Below, piece by piece: positions 35,065-46,471 of a DNA stretch of 64,000 nucleotides; position 1 is the stretch's first letter, and every line of letters begins with the position of its first letter. This DNA comes from Cunninghamia lanceolata (Eukaryota; Streptophyta; Pinopsida; Cupressales; Cupressaceae): positions 248,001-312,000 of the forward strand of contig BSBN01001753.1 of the NCBI GenBank assembly GCA_027924645.1, read 5' to 3'. Under the pieces are notes generated by a model. The model saw nothing but the letters and a program-made list of their open reading frames with translations. It was not told where the DNA came from and searched no databases. The translations under genes and the position numbers were made by a program.

Positions 35065-36890
35065 TCAAACCATCAGGTTGTCCTCGGGATGCCGATTCAC
35101 ACGTGTTAGAACTCGTTGGAACAAGGACCATAATTGTAAGGAAGGGTTTCTTTCTACTACCATTCTTTGCATTTCGTTGCTTAGAAATTTATTTCCAAAA
35201 AGAATAGGCTGCATTGCCTTCTGTATCTTGACTCTTCCTAGCTTCTTCACGATAGGAGGGGACCTTATTCAGACAGAGCCTACCAGCTGTGACAACCTTA
35301 AGCTGGACACTAAGATTTGGAGTATCCTTTAGAGGGGCCATCTCTCTTCCTACTATGAAGCGCTAAATGGCTTTGACACTATGATTTCTAGAGAATTCGC
35401 TAGCTCCTGGAAGGCCGAGGTTGTCTATATCTATGGCATTTTGTTCAGGGTTTCCAAAGAGCTCATTGCTACAGATACGGGCCTTAAGATGGAGGGGACT
35501 CGATTACCTAAAAATGTGAAAGGTAATTACCAAGAGGCTATGTAGAATTTCCTGAAGAAGGGAGAGAATGTCAGCAGGCTTCAAAATGGTTTGAATAGGG
35601 AGGATCTCCTAGGCGTCTAGAAGCAGATGGCAGAGGCACTCATGAGGTACATAACCCTTGAGGGCCATTACAAATGGTTTCATGCTTATTTATTCCCTAT
35701 GTTAAATCATTTCCTTGAGGAGTCTATTCACAAAGCCCTTATTGGTGAGAGAGACTTGCCCTTACACCAAGGGCTTATCTACACTCTGTACCGCTTTGAG
35801 CTGGCTCTTACCCTAGCCCTCTCTTTTCGGCCCCGTATTTATAACCTCTCTTGTGGAACAACACTCTAACGAGGAGCCCTGTGCAAAGAAATCCTATTTG
35901 AGGAAGCCTTCTTCCTTTGTCTCTCTAGATCCCCCTGTTGTTGCTGCCAAGGTTTACCTTGCTAAAGGCAAAAAGAAGAACAAGGTCATCTTCAGTGACC
36001 CTTTGGTTCATATCCCCGATCCTATTGTTGTTGATCATGTCTCGGTTGATCTCGTGCATACCCCTAGTTAGACTAGTTCCACCTATTCCCAGGCTAAAGA
36101 CAAGGCTAAGCTGATGCATAAACCCTCGATGCCAATCCCTACTTTCTACCCTACGTTATCCCCTCCTTCGCTTTCTGGCCCTTCGGCCAATTTCAGAGTG
36201 AACCAGTCTCACCCCCCAAGCCAATGGTCATTCCCCTGATCAACATAGCAATCCACAGGGTACTAACAGATGCAGCTCTTGCCATAACATGGAGGAGAAA
36301 ATTGTCACTTTATACAAAGCTATGGACCTTCAAATTTAGGTCCTGAAGTGGTAGTTGGCCCAACTCTATAATGCCAAAAGGAAAATCCAACACTTGGATA
36401 TTGTGACTCATTTTGAGGTTCTGAGTGGCCAAATGAGAATGTGCCTGAGGATTTGTGGAAGGAAGTAGAAAAGTTTGCAAATAACTTTGAAAAACGGGAG
36501 TTTGTGGAGTAGGAAATGGATAAGACGAAGAAAACACAGGATTCTATCAAAAGAAACATGGAGGAAATCATTGCTTTTAGCAAAGAGATGATAAAAAACT
36601 CTACCACGGCCCTGCATGTGTTTCGGTTTGAGTTGGAAAAAAGAAGGTGGCTAAACATCAAAGTTCTAGCACTCTGTTCCTAGCCATAGCAAACATCAGA
36701 TTACTCAATCTGGAACTGCAAATAGAATGAGGGCTAAAAGCCAAATGGGAAGAGGTAAGGTTGTTGATCAATGAGATATTGTTGGCATTCAAGTCAACAG
36801 CTCCAAGGAGACCTCTTTTGAAGACAAATTGGATTTTTTGAACCGTCAATGGCAGGCCATAAGTAGCCTCAAGCACCTCTCGGAGCAGTA
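35065..36890 (+). pseudogene. Possible third ORF of the LINE, downstream of RNase H (unknown function)
   Basis: Between the RNase H stop and the LINE 3' end there is about 1.8 kb of coding-like sequence in several broken frames, inside the target duplications. Pieces: RGHLSSYYEALNGFDTMISR then VVYIYGILFRVSKELIATDT (35335-35490), MAEALMRYITLEGHYKWFHA (35627-35869), a basic stretch AKGKKKNKVIFSDPLVHIPD (35960), and a coiled-coil-like run DLWKEVEKFANNFEKREFVE then EMDKTKKTQDSIKRNMEEII (36450-36600). The FRVSKELIA.TG pattern recalls an uncharacterised plant transposon-protein domain (from memory, low certainty). I do not know its role; a gag-like or RNA-binding protein is only one guess. Confidence 0.55.
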
Positions 36891-37082
36891 GTTGTTCTTT
36901 AGCTGGTCCTATGCCGGTTTATTTGTTTTGTGTTGGTCTTTTCTGTTTAGCTCATTTTAGCTCCTTTTTTGGTTGTTCTAAGTTTCATTGCTTGTGAAAC
37001 TCATTTTGTTCACCTTCTTGGCTTGTAAGGGTATGGGCCCTTCCCGTAGTTATCTTAATCAAAACATATATTACAAATAATA

Positions 37083-37558
37083 GATGGATTCAATCCCTTG
37101 CCTTCACGAATATAGGGATTTGAATGTATTATATGGATCGATTGACTTCGATCCAATTCAATTGGTGGGCATGGGTGGGCTCGATCATGCTAACAAGGTT
37201 GGCTAAATGGCTGGTTTCATAAGAATCATGTATAAGTCATATGGCCCCACTTGGTTATATTGGCTGACTGATCGTCAACCAAGTCTTATCCATATCTATG
37301 TTAGTTTGGGGTGTAGTGTTCAACAAAGAAGGGGAAATCACTTTTCTCACTCCCGTCTTTACCCTTTTGTATTTTCTTTGTCAGGACCAAAAATGACGAT
37401 TTACAGAGAAACACTCACCGGTTCAAGTAGCAGCAGAGGAAAACATTAGAATTCATGACGGGTTTACCCTAGTTCATCTTGGACAAACCACAATGTATTT
37501 TCAGAACCTTACATTGACCCACCTGCGAACTGAACCGGGATCTGTATTTGGGACGGAT
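37083..37558. other. Unannotated sequence between LINE and solo LTR
   Basis: An 80-residue open frame at 37207-37449 has no known domain. Nothing else is recognised. CGGAT at 37554-37558 is the left target duplication of the solo LTR. Confidence 0.4.
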
Positions 37559-38962
37559 TGTAATATCCCCTATGGGATCTGCTAAATTTCTGACTTTTAT
37601 TTCTGCTGAAACCCTAATTCTGAATTCTGATTTTTATTTTCTGATTTCAAATAAATTATCACACCAAACAAACAATTGCCCAAACATGACAAATAAACAC
37701 GGCAAATGATGCTACCAATTGACATTCATAACAAACATGAAATCCACCATGAAAAACATAATGTAGGGCATCCAAATGCAACAACCAAATATGATTTTCT
37801 GTATGAAACCTCTGCTGTTACAAATCTCGATATTCTGATCTGATTTTACAATAAACTCTAGAGCACAAACATGTCAAACAAATGCCCAATTTTTTGCTCT
37901 AAAAATCAGACCTAGAAACTATGATAGTACATACCAAATATATGCAAAATAGATGTCAAATGCTCAACCCTAGCTGGGTGAATCCTCCATGAAGTGTGCT
38001 TAGGGTTTGCTGTTCCAAACTATGCCAAAATTGCCCTCCAAGATGGGTTCACAAGTCTGCTCCAAAAGTGGCACTCCAATTAGGGTGAAACCCTAATACG
38101 ATATGCTCACAAAATGCCACAATAACGCTGCTCCAAAACTGATCTTCAAATCTAATTATGCAATGATGTTCTTCTCCTCAAAATATGTCCAATGAAGCAC
38201 CAGTAGAACTCCCTGATGACTCCTCCACAATGATGAGCTAGGGTTTTGTCCAACACACCACATTCACAAGGGTTTTCATCCTTGGAATGAAGCCCAACCT
38301 AAGTTGCAGCCATAGAGTATAAACTCAAGAAGAAATTATGATGTGAAAGATGATGAAAAGCCTTCAAAAGACCTTGTATTTATATCCAATTCTTCTCCCT
38401 CCTCCAAGTTGGCCAACCACCTCCTAGAAGCTTATTTTATTTCCTTTTTCTCCTCCCATAGGGCCGACCTCATGCTAGCCGCCCAAGTACACAAATAAAA
38501 TAATTTATTTTGTTTCCTTCCTCCATCTTGGTCGACCTAGACAAGGTATTTTATTTTTCTTTCCATCCTCCAAGAGGAGTCAACCATTTAGGCAACCCAT
38601 ATTTCATGTTTTTGACCTTCACTTAGGTCGTCCACCTCAAAAGGGAAATTATTTAATTTTACTTTATTTTTCCTCAAAATATCCAAAGGCATTTCCATTT
38701 TTTTTCCTCCTTTCTTTCACTCCTTTTTCTCTCTCCTTGGTCGCTCATCTCTGGGGCAAATTATTTTATTTATTTTGACTTCACCAATAAGCTAACAAAA
38801 ATATGTAAAGCCATATCTCATCATCAATTTGCCCTAATAAAATTGACTAAATATGATATCTAGTCAATTAGGTTATTCCCTTAGCCCTCCGGCTTAGCCT
38901 ACGGGAATAGGATAGGCTAGCCAACTCCATTAGGTGATCACTCGGAAAATGGGGACATTACA
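37559..38962 (-). repeat. Solo LTR (minus) with perfect CGGAT duplication
   Basis: TGTAATATCCCCT at 37559 and GGGGACATTACA ending at 38962; CGGAT at 37554-37558 and 38963-38967. Minus orientation is shown by TATAAATAC near 38380 and the family motif GATGAAAACCC (complement at about 38271-38281). The minus-strand U3 motif TTCCCGTAGGCTAA is near 38905. No internal region. 1404 bp. Confidence 0.92.
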
Positions 38963-39010
38963 CGGATTTAACCCAAATTGGCAGGTCTAGGGGGCTGAAC
39001 CGGTAGCTCA

Positions 39011-40306
39011 GCTAGATTGGTTGCAAAAGGATTTGTTCAAAGGTATGGTATAGATTATGAAGAGACCTATGCACCTATTGCCAGGCATGATACTATAAGA
39101 TTGATATTATCATTAGTAGCATAGAAAGATTGGAAGTACACCAATTAGATGTGAAGTGCATTTTTGAATGGATACATTGAAGAGGAGGTATATGTGGATA
39201 AGCCACAAGGATTTGAAGAAGGCCAAAAAGGATATGTTTAAGTTGAAGAAAGTGCTCTATGGTATGAAACAAGCTCCAAGAGCATGGTATTCAAGAATTG
39301 ATATATGATTTTTAGCAAATGGATATGTGAAGCAAAAATGAGACTACACTAAATTTGAAGAAGGCAATGAAATAATTTATGTATGTCTATATGTTGATGA
39401 CTTAATCTATAGAGGAAGCTCAAATAGAATAAAGAAAGAATTCAAAGAAGTATTGATGAAAGAATTTCAAATGACCGACTAAGACTTATGCAATATTTCT
39501 TGGAATGGAGGCACACCAATCTCATGGTAAGATCTGTATTTGACAAGCTAAGTATGTTGAAGAAGTTTAATATGCTAGACTGTTAGGAGTTGATGCACCA
39601 ATTGCACTTGGAGAAAAATTGATGAAGGAAGATGGATCACTGGAAGTAAAGGAAAGGAAATATAAAAGTATGTTTGGAAGTTTACTGTGTTTGATAGTTA
39701 CAAGGCCGGATATTATGTTTGCAATATCATTAATTTCAAGGTATATGAGTGAACCTACAGAAAGACATTTGCAAGCAGAACAAAAGATCATGGAATTTAT
39801 TGTCCTATAGTTGAAGATTCAAAGTTGTTGGGTTATTTAGATTCGGATTGAGCAAGATCATTCTATGATAGAAAGAGCACATTAGGACATTGTTTTACAT
39901 TAGGAAGTGGATTGATTACATGGGGATCAAAGAAGCAAAATAGAGTTGCATTATCAAGTATAGAAGTGGAGTATGTTGCATTAACAACAGCACCTACACA
40001 AGAAGTTTGGTTAAGAAGAGTTTTGAAAGATCCAAGAAAATAACAAAGCAACCCTATAGTAATATTTTGTGACAATGGTGGAGCAATACAATTATGCAAG
40101 AATCTAGCATTTCATGTAAGGACAAAACACATAGAACTAAAGCACCATTATGTAAGAGTTTTTGTACAAGACAAGAAAGTTAAAATTCAATGTTGCTTGT
40201 CAGAAAAATACTTGACAGACATCATGACTAAAGGACTAAGGAAGACAATACATTCCAAATTGAAGACAAAGTTGCAGATACAAGGATTTGACATCAAGGA
40301 GGAGAA
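39011..40306 (+). pseudogene. Ty1/copia reverse transcriptase and RNase H remnant
   Basis: Copia polyprotein C-terminus. RT starts [20 protein letters not shown] (39011) and [15 protein letters not shown], then FLNGYIEEEVYVDKPQGFEE (39164). KKVLYGMKQAPRAWYSRI lies near 39247, and YVCLYVDDLIY (39379) carries the YVDD box. RNase H shows RKSTLGHCFTLGSGLITWGS (39873) and ALSSIEVEYVAL (39950), ending TKHIELKHHYVRVFVQDKK and LTDIMTKGLRK (to about 40250). A polypurine tract AAGGAGGAGAA at 40296-40306 marks the start of the 3' LTR. Gag, protease and integrase are absent; more than ten stops and frameshifts. Confidence 0.92.
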
Positions 40307-40900
40307 TTTTGGAAAATTTGATATAAAAAATGCACAACATAAACAACCATAACAAAATACCAATTTCAAAGGTAAACTCAAAAATGTAGAACATAAAAAA
40401 GTAGGATGCCAAATGCAGCAGAAGAGTGATTATTAATATAGGAACAGCAGAAAAGTGGCGAAAATAAGAGGATAAAAATAGGCAGATAAAAGCAAGACTG
40501 ATTTTGTGTTTTTTTAAAAGCAAGGCTATGTTTAGAGTATTGATTCACTGTTATAAGAAGGATGATTAGATCATTGTTAGGATATAGAGAAAAGATTTCA
40601 TGAGAGTAAGATGAAGAGGAAAGTTCTGTTTTTGTAAGTTGAGTGTGGTGTTGAAGCAAAATAGAAGATAGAATATTATTTTGATTTAATAATAAAAAGA
40701 GGAAATTGTTGCAAAAACAGTTTGAAAGGCTTTTGGATTTTGTGAAAAAAATTTATTAGTTTATGTTTATGATTTCTTGAGGTTTTTAGTACTGCCCCTG
40801 TTCCATATGGAATTTCCCAACAATCATGACAGAATTGCATTTTCATGGTCAAAAGAAGTGGGGAGATTTTTTTTTGGGCTAAACCTTCCATATTTTACAA
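40307..40900 (+). repeat. Probable 3' LTR of the copia element
   Basis: Begins TTTTGGAAAATTTGATA immediately after the polypurine tract, like the common TGTTGGAAAA start with a mutated TG. The right end is not defined. The minus-strand open frames here (40187-40659) are chance reads of AT-rich LTR sequence. Confidence 0.55.
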
Positions 40901-42549
40901 TTGATTGAATTTACCATTGTTGATCATTTAACAATAAATTTTAAATGTTAATATAATATCTTAAATACATCTGCGAGCTGTGCATGCCACCGCAATGGCC
41001 ACATGATCACTACATAGTGCCGTGGTTGACCATGCAGCAGTAGACACTGCAGTGGCATGCGTGGCTCTACAGTGGGCTGTGGCCACTAAAAATATTATCC
41101 ATGGTCCACTAAAACATTGATTTAAAAAACTAATATCTTCAAGTCTGTATTTTGATCATTTGATCCTCTGCTTCTTCTTGGATCCTCTGGGTTTTTGCTG
41201 TTTTCTTCAGTGTACTTGTTTTGAAATTTTATAAGGTAATTTGTTTTAAAAATATATAATTCTTTTAATAGTTTTGTTGGCTACCCAGGTATATTTAAAT
41301 TTTTTATGTCTATAGAAAAGGGCTTTTGTGAACTCACTATGCCATTACAAACCCTTTGCTGCTACTGTAGGTCAAGGCTCTGTGTAATTATTGGGCACAA
41401 AGGGAGGAGAGGGTTGAAAATAAAATTTTCCTATCTTGATATGAATTTTACGGACTGGGTTTTACTGTCACCTTCGTTTACACAAAATAAAAACATATAT
41501 TGCTTTTTATAAATTGATGATTTGATATGTAGGCTTTAAATTCTGTTTATGATAATATATTTATTTCCTTGGATTAATTTACTTAGCAAATCAACTACAT
41601 AACAATTATTTATTTTATATTTTATTATATTATATTTGTGTTGAGCCAACTATTCCAGGGTCACGACATCAGATCTAAGAACTTTCAAGCTTTTACAGGA
41701 GAAAAGAAAAATGAAATAGTTTGGAGTTTGTTTACTTACTTCTCAGAGTTCGGGAAAAAAAATTAACTTAAGGGGTAGTGTCAGGAATAATGTTTAATTT
41801 TGCCCTTTTTTGTTCATGGAATTGTATTATGTGGATAGTAGGGATGCGTTTGAACCTAGTTGTTTGTAACCTAAGGGTGGTGTGGGGATGGGGGGCGGGG
41901 GGTGACTAGTGATTAATCACTGATTTCTGCTACTATGACTCATACAATGAAAACTTGGATCTGTTACATGATTGCACCAGCAATAAATTGAAATAATGAA
42001 TTTCAAAAAGCCACTATAGAATCTGTCTCTTATGCACACGAAACTAAGAAGCCTCAGAGCCTTTTTATAAAAGGAAAGCATGAGGTGGTTAAGTATGATG
42101 GGTAGCCAAAAATAGAAGAGAGTTCATGTTAATCTTACATTCAATTGTGATCAAGATCAGTCCAAGGCTAATCTTGATATTGACAATGAAAGTAACAATG
42201 AGGTACGATTTCTTATATCCAGTGTGGAATCCTATCTGCAGAATAGCCATAAAAAAATTAAAATAGATTTTTACAATAAAGGTTCATAATTAAAATACAC
42301 TAACATGATTAAAGGAACCATTTCAACAAAATTCCTGTCTCTAACTTTGGCTGGCATCACAAAAGGTTACTTTTACAGATTATAGCTATCATTAAATGGA
42401 AAACAGAAAAGGTGAGTCAAATACATGACTGGAAACTTCAAAACTAGAGTTAATTTTACAGCTAACAAATGAGAAGGCTCCTTGTTAATTAAAAAATAAG
42501 GAAAAAGGCCAAACTTGACCATGTTATCTTTTACTTTTGTGTTGAAATT
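40901..42549. other. Unannotated intron sequence with one imperfect palindrome
   Basis: Around 40983-41092 the string GCATGCCACCGC and the later CAGTGGCATGCG are imperfect inverted copies, possibly a decayed miniature element. 41341-41370 resembles 23043-23070. No gene is supported. Confidence 0.4.
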
Positions 42550-42902
42550 TTGCAGCAGCGACATTCAAGGGCTTTTAATAAATTCAATTCATTTTTCTGT
42601 AATTATTTGATTTTGATCTCAAGTGATCTTTTCTGCAGTGTACCATATTATCTATGATTTTGGAGTCAACAACACTTTAGATTTTTTTAAAAAATTTTGC
42701 AGCAGATAGGTTCAAGGGTTCACAATAAATTCTAATCATTTTTATGTAATTATTTAATTTCTTTGCTTTAAAGTTATCCTTTCTGCAGTGTTCCATATTG
42801 TCTAAGGTTTTTTGATGTCAACTGCATTTGTAAATTTCTGTCCAAAATATTTACAAATAATTTACAAATGCTGTTGACTCCAAAAACCTTGGACAATATT
42901 TA
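42550..42902. repeat. Direct duplication (about 145 bp) followed by inverted partial copy
   Basis: Copy 1 (about 42550-42690) and copy 2 (about 42697-42840) share TTTTGCAGCAG, TTCAAGGG, TTCTGTAATTATTT and TTTCTGCAGTGT(A/T)CCATAT in the same order. The end of copy 2 (ATTGTCTAAGGTTTTTTGAT...GCATTTGTAAA) is then repeated in reverse at about 42848-42902, so the transcript could fold into a hairpin with roughly 45-bp arms and a short loop. 42903-43625 shows nothing further. Confidence 0.75.
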
Positions 42903-43625
42903 ATTTCTATTTTTTTGTAATAAAGCCGAGACTCTAGGAAGACCTCACCAAAGGCACATTAACCATCCCTGATGAATTAAGAATAACCAGGGATCACAGC
43001 CAGAAAAAGGCAATTTCTATATCAAGTCCACAGTAAAATCCCATGGGCAACTTCACCCAGATGATCCTGGTTGGGAAGACAACCAAATTTATTTCATATG
43101 ATAAACTTCCTTTACAATAGTACTTAAAATGTTGCAGTTGTGTTTCCAAGTGACTCAATATTATATCCCATGCAAGTCATCTACTTATTCCAAACTACTA
43201 GCTGACAATGACATTGATGAACTAAGCCAAAATTCTGTCATCTGTCATTGCATGTATCCATGTTGAGAACAATTTTTCCATGATAAGAGAACTAACCATT
43301 CTGTGCTTTTGGCTATGCAATGATTAGATCATTAGAGTGATGAGTTATTTGAGCTGTTTCAAAGATGAAAGCTGTAATCATATCTTCAATTGGGCAAATT
43401 TGAATGGCACAACAAATAGAGCATCCCCAATGGCCACTGAAATTAAAGATGTAATATGGACCACAGAAAATGAATAACTTAAAAAATTAAATTAACGACA
43501 CTCAAATTCATAATACAAGCTTCAAGACAAACAATTTTCTTTGGTAATTTTGTAAAAATCTTACACAGAAGTGGTGATTTCTTGAGACAAACCAAATCCA
43601 ACAGAAAAAGTACAGAGCATCTAAC

Positions 43626-43782
43626 CTGCAGATATCACGGAGCATCTTCAATCTTCTTCGCCAGCTGAAATTCTTTCCTTGACCACTTGTATGTATTAAG
43701 TGATACAGAGAACCCATTTCCATGTATTCTGTTACCATTGAAAGATGAGGGGGCTTTGTACAGGCTCCAAGAAACAATATCA
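43626..43782 (-). CDS. Raf-like MAPKKK, internal kinase-domain exon
   Basis: This exon encodes the beta4-beta5 and hinge part of the kinase domain: VILFLGACTKPPHLSMVTEY, then MEMGSLYHLIHTSGQG and SWRRRLKMLRDIC (the first Val codon is split with an upstream exon). The acceptor is AATTTAG before TGATATTG and the donor AG/GTTAGA. It starts in phase 1 and ends in phase 2, which fits the downstream exon at 1438. It is intact. Together with the downstream exons it gives 199 codons plus stop. The preceding exon, expected to end in a RHPN-like string, was not found in the remaining 20 kb. Confidence 0.9.
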
Positions 43783-46471
43783 CTAAATTCACAAGCACAC
43801 CAAAAGAGGTCAGCAGTTGACAAGTATTGCTTTAAATTTTGAGAGATTTTCTTAAACAAGGAAACAATGCCTTATCGATTTAACTACATTCATTTCAAAA
43901 TTTGTGATGAGTTATGATAATATGTATACCAGGAAACGTTCCTTGAAAACAGAATGTATACGATCCTTACCTTTTAAACTAGTTTCTATAATGGATACAC
44001 AGTGATGAATATCCTAGTAATTTAGAATCTATGAATATGCTATTGGTTTTTGTAGCTGTCCTCCTTTTCTGGGTAGGACAGTAAAATGTACAATAATGGA
44101 GATCTGCTATTCAAAACAGTCAGGATCACTGCAAACAGTGGAGAAAGTATAATATTTGAACATAAAAAGTTACATATATTCTGCCATGAATGCTAAAGTA
44201 GGTAGCCATAGTTAGCCATAGAGAACAATGCTGCCCAAGACAAAACTAAAAGAACTAATGGTATAATTATAGATCTATTTAGAAAACACTAGGAAATTGT
44301 GGAAAATAAAACAGTAATCAAATGTTTTTGTGAACAGAATTCCTTAATTTCTTTGTCATAGCCATCTCCCTATTATACTGAACAAGATTTGCACCCTCCC
44401 AATAAAATATAGAAAATATTTCCAATTAAGGAGATCTGGCTAGAGCCTCTCCAAGAGTCTTTGTGGGGCCGGTGTCTTCATCCATTGTCTTTTGTGCCCA
44501 AGTCTGGGAGTGTTGCCACAGCTGAGTCTGATAAATTCAAATTGCCCTCTCTGTATCCTGATAATCCCCAGCTCCTGAGGTCTCGCCCTATGTAGCTTGT
44601 GTTTTTGGATTGGGTTCTTGCCCTCTCCATCCCTGAAGAAGCACCTAAGCCTTTTTCAATGTGTACTCCCACACACTCAGTTTTTCAGTTGCAGCGATTC
44701 TCTTTTTCATGATGGTCATGGAGTGGGCTCACTGTTCCTGACATACAAGGAACTGCAAAAAATCATTCAAGCACCTACTTAGAAAAGCTCTTTTCTTCAA
44801 TCTGCTGACTAAGACGGTAATATTTTTCGCCATGACTTCAACAGAGTTGATTGACTGTCTATCTCTTAGTGCATGGTCTAGCTTGGGCCTAAAGCTTGAA
44901 CTGCCTCTGGGAGAGCCTAAGGCAGCACTAGCACCATTTGCTGATTCTTGTGTTGAAAATTGGTAGATTCTGGAGATATTGCATCCAGTCGGATTTGGGA
45001 GGTAATAACACTATTGGAAGGGTACAAAATAGAGGGAGGAATGGTAGGGCAAGTTCCAATTGAGGGATGGGCTAAGAGCCTTAGGCATAGGGTTTCCAAA
45101 CTCAGCCATAGATTGAACACGTACAGATCATTTAAGGGAAGAGGGGATAACCGTGCCCTCAAACCACTATTGAGAATAGCATTCACATTGCTCAGTGAAA
45201 GAGTGAATTGAGGGCAAGCCTACCTGTGTCAGATCCACTGTAAGATTAGGATGGTTCTGTAAGATGCCCACCTGATGACAGGGAGAAGCCTCCTCGTCAT
45301 CAATGTTAATGGTGGTCTGCATCTGCTGGCTCTGCAGAGTGGCCCTTCCAGCACTAAGTTGAGGATTAACAGAATAAGGCTACATTATTTCTGCCTTTTA
45401 CTTTCTATGATAAAACCTTAATTTCTTTCACTTGGATTCATACTTACATTTGCTGAAATGGATTATCCTATTTAAGGCCAAGCCCACCAGGCTAGGGCTT
45501 CTACAAGGTGCCATGGATGCAGAATTAGTAGATGAGTCCACTGGAGTGCATATCCATCGACATGACCACAATTTCTACATACTTGTGTGAGGTACCATAA
45601 ATCTGTCTTGTAGGACTAAAATACAATAAGTCCATGGTATGTGTTTATGGCATCTGTCCTTGTCATTAGCAATACATCTTCACTGATGAAGATAGTCAAA
45701 CCCTTGAACTTCTAGTATAAGAGTGGAATTCACCAAGCAGTCTGCAGCCTTGACTTTATGGTGTTTTTATGGCAGTACAAGTGTCTCAGTTTTTTAACCT
45801 TTTGGCAGAGCCATGGCTGCCAGGGCGGGAGCAGTGCCCTGCCGTTTTCATCGATGTTTACAGCTTGCGTTTTGAGGGCACTCTTTTTCACATCAGAGCT
45901 TTGTGGAGCAGTATTAAGAACTCCCAAGAATTTTACTTATGATGTACAAATGTGGATCTGGGAGGGGGTTCAAGGTTCCAGCCTATTGTTTTGGCTTGCC
46001 CATTTGATAAAATGTTTAGGTACATTCATTGAGAGAACAATCGCTAAATTAATAATTTCAGGATCTTCAGAAGATTGGTTTTTTGCTATGATACACCAAG
46101 TTTTTGGGACGGGATGGCAGGAAATGAGGGGATGCATTTCCGGTAGTGGTACAGTAAGCGATGGGAGAACTTTTTTTAGGGGATGACAATTTAAAAAATA
46201 TGAAAAATTTAAAAAATATAGGAAATTTCAATTATTCATAGAGAAGCCATTCGTCACATACATTATAAAACGATATTATGAAACATTAGAGCTGAATTTG
46301 AGAATTCACAAGCCGACATACAAATTAACAAACTTTCAATGTCTAATAGTAAGCATTGATTCATATCAATTTGAGTTTTCATTACCAACGTGCATATACA
46401 TAATACAGCATAATAAAAAGGCCGAAAGGCTACAAGTACTAAGTGACAAAATGTAGACAATCTAAGATCTG
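43783..46471. other. Unannotated sequence, probably kinase intron
   Basis: No kinase exon, gene or clear element is recognised. The open frame 45758-46186 (142 residues plus) and those near 44478-45211 show no known motif. 46090-46180 holds GGGACGGGATGG and GAGGGGATG strings that could be subterminal sequence of the adjacent hAT copy. Confidence 0.4.

Larger units (their letters stand above)
27723..37082 (+). mobile_element. Full-length L1-type LINE with 20-bp target duplication
   Basis: A 20-bp target duplication with one mismatch (AACATATATAACAAATAATA at 27723-27742; T for A at the tenth position at 37063-37082) bounds a 9.3-kb insertion, 27743-37062. Removing the nested LTR (28811-30330) leaves about 7.8 kb. 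Order: short 5' leader, ORF1, ORF2 (endonuclease, RT, zinc finger, RNase H), about 2 kb of further coding-like sequence, then a 3' end GTAAGGGTATGGGCCC...TTAATC. It is long dead, with many stops. Confidence 0.88.
1439..43625 (-). other. Giant intron (about 42.2 kb) of the Raf-like kinase gene
   Basis: The intron lies between the exon ending at 43626 (codons for RDIC plus the first two bases AG of the next codon, then GTTAG) and the exon starting at 1438 (acceptor TTTTAAG, then G GGT ATG). AG plus G restores the Arg codon, giving the uninterrupted kinase string DICRGMMCIQRMNIVHRD, exactly where family members continue from subdomain V to VIb. Both flanking exons are intact and same-stranded. 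The interior is nearly all transposable elements on both strands. Confidence 0.85.

Noticed and set aside
40187..40659. Minus-strand open frames with hydrophobic stretches, as a membrane protein
   Set aside because: Opposite strand of the copia 3' end and its LTR; no start context or family.
46067..46100. TTTTTGCT as left target duplication for the hAT copy ending at 49545 (CTTTTGCA)
   Set aside because: Only six of eight bases match and the adjacent sequence does not resemble the CATAGTTCC terminus.
45758..46186. 142-residue plus-strand open frame
   Set aside because: No motif, AT-poor only by chance, and its end overlaps possible hAT subterminal sequence.
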